Of a DNA stretch of 64,000 nucleotides, positions 9,561-21,594 are shown in pieces. Below the pieces are notes generated by a model. It had not been told where the DNA came from. It ran no database searches and saw nothing but the letters and a program-made list of their open reading frames with translations. The position numbers and the translations under genes are program-made. This DNA comes from Centrapalus pauciflorus (Eukaryota; Streptophyta; Magnoliopsida; Asterales; Asteraceae): positions 964,501-1,028,500 of the forward strand of contig JAANYP010001790.1 in the NCBI GenBank assembly GCA_020465985.1. The letters run 5' to 3'. Numbering within the stretch: the first letter of the stretch is position 1; every line of letters begins with the position of its first letter.

Positions 9561-12466
9561 TGGCGTCTTTAGTTTTAAGCAGTAAGATAGAGATTAAAAC
9601 TTTAAAGTAGTGAATGGATTGTGTGTGGATGGATGGAGTAGTGGCAGAGGTTTTGGATTTCGAATTTTTGGTCGAGGATTTTTGGATGTCGAATGGGGTC
9701 GACTTTCCCCCTTTCCTCTCTCCATTCTGGACGGGCTCCATACCCGACCCAATTTTCATCCGAAATTCAAAAGTTGCATCAAATCTATAAATACTATTAA
9801 ACGAGTAACATATTTGTCATTTGTCATCACCTTAACAATGTCACGTGTCTTCGTATCCAAATAACATTTGTAATTTACATTTTTAAAAATATAAGTATTA
9901 AATTATTTTTAAATCCTTAAAAATATTCATATTCTTAAGGTTCAATTAAAATTATAACAATCAATATTTAAAAACTATTAATTAATTATAATAATAACAA
10001 CAAACTTAAATGTTATTATTGATTATCCTTTCTGTATTATAAACTTATACTTAAAATTAATTATAATAAAATATGTTAAATATGACAAGTATTAAACTTT
10101 CAATATATCAAAATTTAATGTCAAATTCTGATTTTAGTTTATATAATTTTGAGAAAAAAATATTTATTAAAGTTATCCGTCTAATACACGAGTTAATAAA
10201 CTATTTTAATTAGTAGTTTACTTTGACTAGACAAAGTTTTTTGTAGTTATGTATTAAACCATAGTTGATTAAATTATTAGTCGGGTTGACTCTAAATCGA
10301 GTTAAGTAGTTTTGAGCATCTTGATAAGTTTAGTGGCTATTTTAATATTAGGTATGAAAAGTTGTTAAATTAACAGGTATTGGATATGATATTCAAAATA
10401 CTAAACTGACGTCAGTAGAACCAAGCATACAAATAGGAGAGTTGTTCTCCTATTTTCCATACAGAAACATAACTAATGCATTGTAGGTGCGTGTGTTGCT
10501 CGGTCACTCCCAACAAACGTAGTCATACTTCGTGTAGCCCCGCTACTCAACCTATTGTGGGTCTTCCTCGCCAGGGGTGTTATTAGCATTGACTCTCTAC
10601 CACTGTATGTTGTCTACGCAGGTGTCGGGTGATAGCAATTGGCTCATTGCAACTAAGCATAGTATGTTTAATTGTTTATCGTTGAACTAATGATGTTCAA
10701 ACAACCTCAAAGATATTATGTTTTATTTTTAACGTTTGTTTTGTAGGAACTCATTGTTCTTGCTTTATTTTTATGCTGTCTTAACTTATTCATACACTCG
10801 TAGATATTCTTGTGCATCTCGATAGTCAGCTAGTTCGTACTTCGTAGAGGTCAAGAAGATAGTAGAGATCCTACTCGTTAATCCAAAGGTTGTTGCAGGC
10901 TATTTCTGTAAGTAGCCTATGTTTCGGGATGGCGTACTCACCAACACTTTGTGGGTAGTTTATAAATTCATTACGGTGAAATGGTTGTTTAACAGAGGTT
11001 GATTCTGTTAGGCTTCGAACAATGATATAAAGTAGCTTGTTTTGTATTGATTATGATATTATGTAGTATGTTATTACGAATCATAGTCATATATGTATAT
11101 GGACACATGTTTCCAGTCATGGTGATTCTATCTTGAAGAGAATGGGGTCATTAGACCCCATCATTTTATAAATTCTATTTATTATAATAGGTATAAAATT
11201 TTTTGGATTCCAATGATTTTTAAAAATGGACCACAAGGATTTTAAATAAAACTAAGATTACATGAATTTTTATATTTTAGATTTAGTTAGATTTAAACTT
11301 ATGTGTTATAAACTTACAATTCTATGTATTATATCGTTTCATTCATTTCAATCTTGTTGAAATTTGGGTACAAATTGATAAATTGATTTTGAATGTATTT
11401 GATCATATACACTGAATGACATAACAAGATTGATGAACAATTTAAGAAAAATATTGTGAAATGTGATATATTGAAAAACATGTGGTACATACTGTTAGTA
11501 ACAAATAATGATAAACTTACATATTATTTTAAAATGCAACGCTTTGTTGTGACCAATTGCAAAAAAATTTAATACTAGTTTAAGTCTAACCCAGTATTAA
11601 CAATCCACAGACCGATCGACTCTGCATGGCAAGTAGTTGTCAAGACATGTTTATTTTACTACCTCGACTTATTTGGATCCCAAAGATTTGGGATCCTAAA
11701 TTCGTCACTATAGACTATGAACCCTCGTGAAATAGACAAACAATCAAAATAATTGATTCACAACAAATCTTTAGGTATTGTGTATACAGGTTTATCCATC
11801 GTTTTCTCTGAAGTTTCAATGTAATGATCCCTCTAACAACGTAAGATAATCATCCTTCACAAAGATGTATCAGTTACATTTATATATGAAAAATCAAGAT
11901 CTTATCTGGTCCTATAGGTTTACAACCTAGTTCACGAGGGTCCATAGTCTACCAACCTTTAGAGACCGATTTGCACTATAATACTCTTGTTCAATCTAAT
12001 TCAACTAGACTTCGTTGTGTCAACCAAAAGGTTTAGTACTATAAGATGTTTCATCGGCCATAAGATTATGTGCTTAATCACTTAACACAGATATAGTACT
12101 ATAAGATAAATAGGTGATAGTTGATAGCCTTTTATTAGGAAAAAAAAAACTTCATTGTTTCCATAACATATACCGATATATATACACTCCAAATACATGT
12201 AAATGCAAGGATTTTAGTACATAGAATTTACACACTTTCTCTTCTTCACCCAGAAATATTTCCAAACAAAAGATTTACAAGAAACTTAATTAAACCATTT
12301 CTATCTCCTGACCATCATGTTACTACAAAAAAAATAGCATTTTTATACATCTATAATAACACGGTTTGCAGCTTTTCACATGAATCTACGATGATGTATT
12401 AGCCAGGTGTGGGGGGAATAGACGGAAAACAAAACCTGAACATGGCTGAGAACTCGATTGAATTTC
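9561..12466. other. 2.9-kb gene-free intergenic region
   Basis: No credible exon is seen. The stretch from about 9870 to 10400 is very AT-rich. About 10430-10960 is more GC-balanced, perhaps an old retroelement remnant, but I find no recognisable motif. An inverted repeat at 11707-11953 is listed separately. The 3' UTR of the PP2A gene should lie near 12300-12466. Confidence 0.45.
11707..11953. repeat. 247-bp inverted-repeat element
   Basis: The left end reads ACTATAGACTATGAACCCTC followed by GTGAA. The right end is its inverse (TTCACGAGGGTCCATAGTCT). This is a probable MITE of a family not seen elsewhere in the window. Confidence 0.55.
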
Positions 12467-15400
12467 TCACTTTGTTTGGTTCACAACAGTACTATCTCCT
12501 AATCGTTGCCATGTTTGTTCACGTTGGTCTTCTGCCACTTTGGCATTGGCCTGCTTTTCTGTATGCTGCCTCTGGCACTCCTCAAACAACTCAACGTCCA
12601 TTTCCATAAACATTTTACGAATGTTTGCTGTGAGTCCATGCACCGCTGGGTTCCAGTGAGCCCGGATATTTCTCTCCAGTGCTTCAAAGATAATTGGTAA
12701 TATCACAGTTCGGTTCTGAGCAATCAAGCTAACGATGTGCTCATTGTTCCACAAAAAAAGAGCTCGTTCTGCTACCTGTAAACGGAGTTTGCACCAAAAT
12801 AAATACATTAACATATGCCAAACAGCACACAGAAACACTCAAAAGTCGAAAGCATGGAAATGATTTTATTATTGTTCTGAGCAATCAAGCAACAGGGATT
12901 GACATTTTAAGGGCTTTCTGACACCTGTGCTATACAGGCATGCTCCTTGACTGCTTCGATATAAATTTGTGATGTGAATGGCGAAACCATGAAACTTCTT
13001 TATCATCCCCACTTTGCACAATTTAACAAATATGCATTTCTTTTCCAGCAACATTTTCAAGCTAAGGTCACCTATTTGTCCACCGACATCAATACATTAA
13101 GTAGAAATAATATACATGGGTCCAAGAGTTTTCATTATTTTAAATAAAGGGTTTATATCAGTAAGTAGCAGTCTACTTTTTCATTTGTAACGTTTAGGTC
13201 ATTGTACTTTCTTTCGTACTGATTAGGTCATATTTCCAAATCAAGCCCCAATTTGGTCATCATTAATTTTTAATGGCACTTTTACCATCAAACTTTTAAT
13301 GACACCTTTTCAGCGACAAATTTACACTTTTAGTGAACACTTTATTTATGATAATGATCGAACGGAGATAACTTTGAAAGTACACTGACTTAATCGGAAT
13401 GAACAGCAAAGTTCAATGCCCTAAACAAGACAAATTAAATACGGGTTCCTATTTACTGATATGAACCCCAAAAAATACAAGTATATCGGTAATAATTTTA
13501 ACTAATGGATAGGAATTCAATTTAAAATTGTTCTAAAGTGTCTAATAATTTAGAGTGTTTCATTTGCATGAATGTAAGTGATTATATATATCCTAAGAAA
13601 TTGTATATGTCCCGGCTCGACTTGTTCTAGATAACTTGAAACATCTAATTAATCATTAGTATTAGCACACTAATCATTCATGCTAACTGTTACATTCATC
13701 CAAACCTTTTTGACCTTGTTTATCCAATCTAGGCTCCTTAATATCCATCATGGACTATGAAATTTATTCATGCTAGTTTTACCACATATCTATATCAAAA
13801 CCCCTAAGATGATCCTAATGACCTTCAGCCTCCTCATATTCGGTTGACTTTACATGAGATGGTATTCTGCCATCACAATTCACCAACATAACTAGGACTT
13901 CATTCCCCTCCTTATATCCTTATTAACATCCTAATAAATCCACCATCACTCTGGTTTAAACCCCAAATAACGATGGATATCTTTCTGAATAACTATGTTT
14001 TTGCACATGCTTGCGCCATCTCCAAGTTCAACATTCTTATAAATTTGCACTTCATATACTCTTCCGATGTCATGCTTAATCTAACACCCATGTACGATGT
14101 ACCAAAGGAACTTTTTTATAGACAAACTTCATGTAATATATTGTCTTTGGCTAATCTGGTCAACTAAAACAAAGCCAATAATTAAAAAAAACAAACAAAC
14201 ACCATGGACTTTTACATTTTATCCTACTGAATATTTTGGATCAATATAACTAAGTTACTATAGCCAATCCCTGTAAAACTGTCAAGAAGATTAATCACTT
14301 CAAAGTTCAAAACTTCAAATAGATGCAAAATGAATATTTGGAACGAGATCAGCAAGAATAGGAAGTTATAAACAAAAAAAACCCGTCCATACTTGGGAAC
14401 TGGCAGAAGACAACAAGAAAACTCAAGGAACCCGAGCAGCAGTCATAAACTCAAAGAACGATCTAGAAAAATAAACACAAGGATAACAAAAACAAGCAAT
14501 TATTCTATAAGACTATAGACGAAACCAAACAATCAAAAAAACTTTGGTTACATAGATATCAATTGAGGTGATCTCGAACCTGAAAATGAGGGCTATTGAG
14601 ACACCGAGCTATTTGTTTAAAAAGTGGAACCATACAGCGCTGGAATTCCGTGGCCTGTGTTGCCTCTAGCACTTCTTCTAGCTCCCCAAGAAAAAGAACC
14701 TCCTTCTGGCAGTTGGTGATAGGCCAAAATTTTAGTAAACCCCCTATGACAATATCTGCCAGCTTGTTGTCCTTCTCTACAAACTGGGTAATACAGTAGG
14801 AGAGCTGCTGATGGTACATAGCAATCGGCTTAGGTTTGTGGAGAGGTATAAGGGCCCGGATAAGAAACAACTTGTGCTCCTCTTTCATTGGCAATGCAAA
14901 TCCATTTATTATGCTCCCAAGAATTTCCAACAGCTCAGCAATACCACTATTCCTTTCTGTTTCATAGATAAACTGATAAAATATATTGTTGATTGCTTTT
15001 CTAATAAATGGACGATGCACCATAAATTTCCCGTAAATCCTATGTAGGATAGTTTTCAAATATTCACGTTCACGTGGGTCCTCGGTATCAAACATGTCTA
15101 GTAACTTTAACACAAAAGGATGATTAATGTACCGCTTGGCAATCTTTGTATCGGTATCTGTTGAGACGATGTATCTCAAAAGAAGCTCGTAAACAAGCTG
15201 TAAATGCGGCCATGAAGGCTCCAGATAAGGTTCATCCTCATCTGCCTCGACACTCACAGACCCTGTATTTTCGTGAGACCCTGGTGGCAAAGACCGGAAA
15301 ATGTTTATTGAAATCATTTTAATCATCTCCTCTTGATTAGCCTCGCTGATCTTGCTCGAGCCTGATTGTACATAATCCACAAGCTCCACAAGATTCAGCC

Positions 15401-15719
15401 TTTTAATCTCCTTCTCCCTAGCCATTTTCAATGAATCGGAAAAATCAAACAGGTGGCAACAAACGTGACACTTTCTAAGAAACAACATTTGTTTTTCAGG
15501 CACGGAAACATCCCGAAACATAGGCAGGGCTTCTACAGTCCCTGTGGTCGGAGCAGCAGGTCCGCCGTCAGAAATCTGCCCAGTGGCAGCAGCGCCGCCG
15601 CGAGAGGCATGGTTTAAAACAACATTAGAATTGTGATTACCGGCGGGAGCATATCCATAAACATCTGTATCAGTTTTCGAGGGCTTCCGTTGCCCGCGTT
15701 TTATAAATTTATTCAACAT
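12467..15719 (-). CDS. PP2A regulatory subunit B' (B56 family), alpha/beta-like
   Basis: The gene encodes a substrate-targeting B' (B56) subunit of the protein phosphatase 2A trimer. Two coding exons, 15719-14580 and 12775-12467, give 482 residues, normal for plant B56 proteins. The start MLNKFIKRGQRKPSK matches the remembered N-terminus of the B'alpha/beta branch. An in-frame upstream Met at 15758 looks intronic: a well-formed 5' UTR intron fits between donor 15891 and acceptor 15733. Conserved B56 blocks include FVLKLLDMFDTEDPREREYL, LEILGSIINGFALPMKEEHK and, across the junction, HFQ|VAERALFLWNN. The last exon carries RNIRAHWNPAVHGLTANIRK and ends WQRLGDSTVVNQTK. The fold is a HEAT-like solenoid, and family members recruit substrates through LxxIxE motifs. 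The single coding intron is 1.8 kb and contains a MITE. A broken partial copy of exon 1 lies at 19697-21594 on the other strand. Confidence 0.95.
13149..13469. mobile_element. MITE in the PP2A B' intron
   Basis: The 321-bp element begins GGGTTTATATCAGTAAGTAG and ends CTATTTACTGATATGAACCC, a clear terminal inverted repeat. The interior has a further inverted pair around TCATTGTACTTTC and GAAAGTACACTGA. It is non-coding. Confidence 0.75.
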
Positions 15720-15732
15720 ATTCAATGAAATA

Positions 15733-15891
15733 CTACAATCAACTAAATTCAACACCAAAACACAAAACCCTAAATTTCTCGGATCACCACACCAAATAGT
15801 CTCAATCAGTCGAGAATCGTAGACAAGAAAAATCCTAAGTCGATTCTACAACAATCAATAAAGAGGTGAAAAGGAAGATGGATCGATATAC
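15733..15891 (-). other. Probable 5' UTR intron of the PP2A B' gene
   Basis: In transcript direction a donor (AACG|GTATAT) and an acceptor (GATTGTAG|TATTTC) bracket a 159-bp T-rich stretch that ends 13 bases before the chosen start codon. This supports the start at 15719, not 15758. A transcript would settle it. Confidence 0.5.
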
Positions 15892-16260
15892 CGTTCTTGA
15901 AACTATTGCTGATGGATGGTGGTGGTGGTGGGTGAACTGATTACTATTGACCGGCGGAGAAGTGGTACGACGGCGGCAATTATGATTTGTGGTGATCAAA
16001 CTACAGGATTATATCCAGTAAAGATTAGGTAGAAAATCAAAGAGTTTACGAATGGCAGAGAGTGTGACAAAAATGGGGATAATTTTGAAAGAGCGGATGG
16101 GGGGCCTCGCGAAAGTGAAAGATGAATTGCAAACGGGATTTCAATGGCCGTTTGGTTTGCGTTTCTGTAACTGTGAGGGTTTGTTTTGTAAATATTAAAT
16201 TTTGTAGGGACTAAATTACATAAATGATCTCTAAGGTATGCATGTGAGATTTGAGAATTG

Positions 16261-16813
16261 AGGGGATGGCAAAAAAAAAATTAAACCCAACGGCAAATAC
16301 TGGACGGGTTTCTCCGAACCCGATTAAATTGAACGGGAGATGGGGGCGGGCATGGATTGATAATACCCGTCCCGTATACCTGATTACATTACCCGTTAAA
16401 ATCTCCAAATACCCCGATTACTTTTAATAGCAACATGCTATTTATATTGTATATATATTATATATAAAATATGAATACTTTTATATATTTTCCATATTAT
16501 ACATAAAAATTATCATGTATAATTTAAAAAACTTATTTATTTACATATAATTTAATGAAATAATGTCTTTTTCGTTATCATTTGATAAGGATACAAATTT
16601 AATTTAATACTAGCATTGTAATTTTAACATACATGGGCGTTTTAAGCTTAAATTATGAACCATGTGATTAAATTTCATATCATTGATTTATAAATGGGTT
16701 ACCCGATTCTCCGCGGGTTTCCCCACGTACCCGATAGGGATCCCCGTTTGATACCCGTGGTTTTTCTAAGCGGGGACGATATTTTCGTTCCCCGCCCCGT
16801 CGCCATCCCTATT
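16261..16813. mobile_element. hAT-like non-autonomous element, copy 1
   Basis: The ends are GGGGATGGCA on the left and CGCCATCCCTA on the right. Both ends are GC-rich (runs of CGGGG and CCCCG) around an AT-rich core. It is an inverted, closely similar copy of the element at 19796-20347; for example both carry ATTTATAAATCAATGATATG in opposite senses. I could not define a clean target duplication for this copy. Confidence 0.7.
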
Positions 16814-17009
16814 GACAAGTTATGGTTTCAGTTCCATAAACTTTTTTAAGAAAAAAAAACAAAAAACAAACAGTTCATAAGAAATAATTTTCAGACTTGG
16901 ATGGTCTCTGGACTCTGGTGCTTAAGGCTCCTTCGGGTCATGACCACAACTATTATATAAGGCAAGGCTTGGGACTATTAACTTTTACCCAGGATGACAA
17001 CAGTGCGTG

Positions 17010-17326
17010 TATAACCAGGAATTTTAGTTCCCGTCCCCGCTTTCATCCCATCGGGTATTGACTTCTCGTCCTCATCACCGGTCACATTGGGTTTCGGGGA
17101 ATCTCATCGGGGATCGGGTTTTTTAACATTCTAACAAAATATTAAGTTTACATTACAAATTATAGTTTTAAAAATATATATACATGTATATAAACTTTAT
17201 AATAAATTATCTCAATGTTTTTTAATTATATACATTGATAACTAATAGTCTATAATACAACCAAAATAAAAAAATATGTGTAAAAAACTTATTGAACAAA
17301 TAAAATATAAATAAAATAAGCTAATT

Positions 17327-17392
<66 letters not shown>

Positions 17393-17605
17393 CTTAATAA
17401 TTTATTTATGCTATAATGAATAATTTACATTATAAAATTGCATAAACATAATAAAATTATACTATGATATTTAAACAAAACCGGGGTCGAGGCCGGGGAA
17501 TAAAGTGTTTCTCATCCCAATCCAGTTCAACTCAGGTTCGGGGAATTCCCGGTTAAGTCGTGCTCGAGTTTCGGGTTTCCCGTCAGAGTCAGATTTCTTT
17601 GTCAA
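17010..17605. mobile_element. Diverged relative of the GC-ended hAT-like elements
   Basis: GC-rich ends (TTCCCGTCCCCGCTTTCATC on the left, GGGTTTCCCGTCAGAG on the right) enclose an AT-rich core, as in the elements at 16261 and 19796. The core contains a TA microsatellite at about 17331-17386. Termini are approximate. Confidence 0.4.
17331..17387. repeat. (TA)n microsatellite
   Basis: TA run interrupted once by GATA, inside the repeat at 17010-17605. Confidence 0.9.
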
Positions 17606-17931
17606 GCCTACTTTTACCCTTCACAATTTCTTTATTAAAATACAAAAATGACTAGATACTCCTGTATGTTGTGCTATATCTAATATTGATTTTTAGAAGA
17701 AATGCTTGGCTTTGAATTGAATGATAATAATAATCATTGAAATAACAACAACAACAATACATATATAAATGTCAACTAATCAATGATGGAAAGACCCCGT
17801 CATCTTTTTTTAACATGTGGAATGCTATGTACTCAGCCAAGTCATTAAAAAAAAGGTCACCTAAACACTAGACAAGTCATAATCATCATAATTATTAAAT
17901 TAGTTCATTTTAAAAAGTGTAGTTACCCAAT

Positions 17932-18154
17932 GACACTAACAAGGTCGTTCCATTGATTTTTGGTGTCCTAGATGAAAACGTATAAGAAGACCTTACACAT
18001 ACACACATACATAAATATACATATACACACAAACAAACACACACATACACACATATATTTTTGTATTTTATTTATGTTGGGAACTTATAAAATTAGAGGC
18101 CCTATGAAAGTTTGGGCTCTGAGCAACGCCCTCAGGGCCGGCCCTTGACACTAA
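17932..18154. mobile_element. hAT MITE with perfect 8-bp target duplication
   Basis: The element (17940-18146, 207 bp) begins CAAGGTCGTTCCATTG and ends CAGGGCCGGCCCTT. It is flanked on both sides by GACACTAA (17932-17939 and 18147-18154). The 8-bp duplication and GGGCCGGCCC-type end are hallmarks of non-autonomous hAT elements. It is the inverted relative of the element at 25448-25681. Confidence 0.88.
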
Positions 18155-19313
18155 AACAAATATAATAGCATGATGATATTTCATGACATTTGTTCAATTT
18201 GGTATTTCTTTTGGGTGGTTTGTTTTTAAGATGATGCATAAATTTGCATTGAATAAAGATGCTTTAAAGTCATGAATGACAAAACAAATTATCTTCCAAA
18301 TTGTAGCAAGTAGCAACCATATATTATCGGTTGGTATTGACAAATTATCATTTATTCATCAGAGTGAAATGGTGATTGATAACTAAAAGTTTGTCTTATG
18401 ATGAAACATTAACTAAATTTTAACTGTAAGTTTTACATTTTTTTTTAAAAAGTTAATATGAATACCACCATAACATATATTATATCTAGATTCATCACCT
18501 CACAAAATGTATTATGATTTTAACCAAAAAGAAAAATAAAGTCTTAATAAAAATATGGTTATTTAAAAAACCAAATCTGTAAGTTTATATTTTATAATGT
18601 GATTCAAATATTCAAGTTCTTCATCATCTTCGTTGCATACAAAATACGATACCACAGGATCTCATAGTCACATTTGTCACATGTCACAAATTCTTTTTCT
18701 CTTTTTTTTAATGGGTCTGTTGCATCCTATCAAGAGATGGGTCATACGATGAAAATAAAGAAAGAGAAAAAACCCAAAAGGTTTTAATTGTAGTTGTTCG
18801 CAGTTCACTCAAAAGGAACCGTATAAGAAGTATATATAATAGTTTTCTAAGATGGAACATGAAAAACAATCAAGGCTAGATGGGATGTACACTTGATATA
18901 TCAAGTAAGGTTGTCAAGATTAAAATCTTACATTCTTATTTAGATACTTTTTTGGTTCTGAACGAAATAGTAAGATCGGATTGAAATCATAATATCGTAC
19001 AACAAATCATTATTTTTTACATTTTTTTCTATAACATACTATGATTTAGAATTTAACAAATCATACATTGTTCCAAATTGAAATTTGAAAGTGAGATCGT
19101 AGGATTGTAAGATTAGGATATTGATATTTAAAACTATGGTGTCAAGTAAGACAAAAAGAGTGGGAAAAACATACAGAGGTGGTGGTTTAAGAAGGTGGAC
19201 TTGTTAAGAGTGTTTTTTTTTTTTTTAAATCAAAATATCATCTTTAAACTCTCCAAGGCCAGATTTGAGAATCTGTAGTGAAGGCAATTGCGTGGTGCCT
19301 TGCAATTTGTCAA
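18155..19313. other. Gene-free AT-rich stretch
   Basis: No coding exon, RNA gene or clear inverted repeat was recognised. Confidence 0.45.
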
Positions 19314-19580
19314 GGGCGTTAGAAAATGTTTGGTATAATGAAATAAAATAGAATAAATTGATATGAAATTTACAAGTTTTTTATTATGTGATAAGAACAT
19401 TGATTCTCAATAAGAGAGAGTAGAGATTGAAGTTTAGTATTATTTCTCTTCTATTTTTATTGATATGAAGAGAATCAAATGTAATGAACTTTTATAGTTT
19501 TTGTTTATTTTCAATGTCATGTGTAGCTATCATTGGTTAAAATAACTTATAAATTTCGTTCCACAGTAACAAACGCCCCT
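19314..19580. mobile_element. MITE related to the element at 59041
   Basis: The ends are GGGCGTTAGAAAATGTTTGG on the left and CAGTAACAAACGCCCCT on the right. The core (AGAATCAAATG, CATTGGTTAAAAT) matches the element at 59041-59321 read in the opposite sense. It lies about 120 bp upstream of the B56 pseudogene. Confidence 0.6.
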
Positions 19581-19787
19581 CTAGTCATTAAGGTTGTGTA
19601 TTTAAATACAACTAAACCAAGAAAATGAAGAGAAATTGAGAAAAAGAATTTAAAAAAAATGTGTGCTCTAAAAAATTTAATGAGACAACAAATTGTCTGA
19701 AAAACAAGTGTTGTTTGTTAGAAAGGGTCACTGTTGGTATTTACAGTTTGATATTTTTTAAACTGGCTAGGAGATGGAGATTAAGAG

Positions 19788-20355
19788 AATCTTGGTAGGG
19801 ATGGCAACGGGGCGGGTTCGGGGCGGGGAATGTAAATACCATCCCCGTTTAAAAAAACCGTGGGGACTAAACGGGGATCCCCATCGGGTACGCGGGGAAT
19901 CGGGTAACCCATTTATAAATCAATGATATGAAATTTAATCACGTGGTTCATAATTTAAGCTTAAAACGCCCATGTATGTTAAAATTTCAATACTAATATT
20001 AAATAAATTTGTAATATCTATCAAATGATAACGAAAAAAACATTATTTCATTAAATTATATGTAAATAAATAAGTTTTTAAATTATACGTAATAATTTTT
20101 ATGTATAATATATAAAATAGATAAAATTATTCATCATTTATATATAATATATACAATATAAATAGCATGTTGCTATTAAAGATAATCGGGGGTTTAAACG
20201 GGTTATGTAATCGGGTATACGGGGCGGGTATTAGTAATACCATACCCGCCCCGTCCCCCGTTTAACTTAATGGGGTCGGGGAAACCCGTCCCGTTTAGAT
20301 CGGTTTTCGGTTTTCCCCGTCGGGTTCGGTTTTTCTTGCCATCCCTAAATCTTGG
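19788..20355. mobile_element. hAT-like non-autonomous element, copy 2, inside B56 pseudogene
   Basis: The element (19796-20347, 552 bp) begins TAGGGATGGCAACGGGGCGG and ends TTGCCATCCCTA. It is flanked by a perfect 8-bp duplication, AATCTTGG (19788-19795 and 20348-20355). The intact B56 gene has AATCTTG once at the matching place (the NLV codons), which confirms the insertion. Confidence 0.92.
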
Positions 20356-20425
20356 TTGTGGAGCTTGTGGATTATGTACAATCAGGTTCGACCAAGATCT
20401 GTGAGGCTAATCAAGAGAAGATGAT

Positions 20426-20488
20426 TAAGAGCTTGTTTGTTTACCTCTTAATAGAATCATTAAGAAGTCAAAAATAAACAACCCCTAA
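20426..20488. mobile_element. 57-bp mini-MITE inside B56 pseudogene
   Basis: The insert (20429-20485) begins GAGCTTGTTTGTTT and ends AAATAAACAACCCC, roughly inverted. It is flanked by TAA on both sides. The intact gene reads GATTAAAATGATTTC across the site without it. Confidence 0.75.
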
Positions 20489-20873
20489 AATGATTTCAAT
20501 AAACTGTTTACTGAAAATACAGGATTTGTGAGCGTCAAGACAAATGAGGATGAACATAATTTTGAGCCTTCAAATCATGTTTCTTTACAAGTTTCTTTTG
20601 AGATACATCGTCTCGTCTCAATAGAGACACTAACACAAAGGTTGTCAGGCAATAATGCAATACATTAATCATCCTTTTGTGTTGAAGTTACTAGACATGT
20701 TTGATACCGAAGACCCACACAAGCAGGAATATTTGAAAATGATCCTACATACAACTTACGGAAAATTTATGATGCATATACCATTTATTAGAAAAGCAAT
20801 TACACAGGCCTTTCATCGCTCCACAAACCTAAGCCGATTGCTATGTACCATCAACAATCATCCTACTGTATCA

Positions 20874-21541
20874 CTCGGGAGGCGTTTGGTTCGTGCATTT
20901 CATAGGATTTTCTAAGATTTGCTTTTAAAAATATCATGTTTGGTTAATAGATTCAATGAAGGATTTAAATCCACAGGATTTCATACAAGTCTCGTCCTCC
21001 CTTGTTAATTTGTTATTTGAAATCCATGGTACCCCTTACCTTACATTTCAAATCTCACATCTCCTTCATTTTCCAAATTACCATTATACCTCTTTATTAA
21101 TTTAAAAAATCATACTCCCAAATACCCACCCCCCACCCCTACCCTACTAACCCTACCCTACCCCACTCCTCCCACCTATTACACTACCCTACATCACCCA
21201 GACCCACCCCACCCTAACTAACCCAACCTCACACATACCTTACCCTTACCTCCACCCATCCTACCCTACCCCACCCTCATATCCATATTACTCTAAACAA
21301 TTAAAGAATTACAGTTAAATAACTCGAGGGCATTTATGTTATTTATCATATAGCGTTCCAAATCTTTTGACTGGTTTGTAAAACAAAATTTTTTTTCATA
21401 AAATGCAAATCCTATTAAATTCTGCCAATCAAACACCTGAAAGATTATAAAATCTTACAAAATGAAAATGCTAGACGATAAGAATCCTTTGACAAAATGC
21501 AAATACCACATAAAAACATTGTGTGAACCAAACATCCTCTC
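20874..21541. mobile_element. PIF/Harbinger-like element with C-rich minisatellite, inside B56 pseudogene
   Basis: The element (20877-21538, 662 bp) begins GGGAGGCGTTTGGTTCG and ends GAACCAAACATCCT. It is flanked by CTC on both sides, and the paralogue is continuous across this point. The middle (about 21121-21270) is a C-rich array of CCCTACC/CCCACC units, the complement-type of the G-rich array at 1965-2500. Confidence 0.82.
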
Positions 21542-21594
21542 AGTTTGTGAAGAAGGACCGCAAGTTGGCAGATATTGTAACAGGGGGCTAAAAT

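Larger units (their letters stand above)
19697..21594 (+). pseudogene. Partial PP2A B' (B56) pseudogene, three insertions
   Basis: This is a decayed copy of the middle of exon 1 of the B56 gene at 12467-15719, on the opposite strand. It starts at the equivalent of PEKQMLFLRKCH and ends at LADIVIGG, so both ends and exon 2 are missing. Recognisable pieces include EIKRILV (19780 area), ELVDYVQSGSTKICEANQE (20358-20414) and INHPFVLKLLDMFDTEDP (20664-20717). Stops, frameshifts and about 130 bp of internal deletion (from FIRKAI to the HKPKPIAMYHQQ block) make it non-functional. Three transposable elements sit inside it: a hAT-like one (19796-20347), a 57-bp one (20429-20485) and a PIF-like one (20877-21538). 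Removing them together with one copy of each target duplication gives sequence that lines up with the intact gene. The missing exon junction means I cannot tell a retrocopy from a DNA duplication. Confidence 0.9.

Noticed and set aside
14596..15047. Plus-strand open frames opposite PP2A exon 1
   Set aside because: Antisense shadows of the conserved B56 coding exon.
15720..15758. Use of the upstream in-frame Met at 15758 as the PP2A start
   Set aside because: The extra 13 residues do not match remembered B56 starts, and a good splice acceptor lies between this Met and the conserved MLNKFIKRGQRK start.
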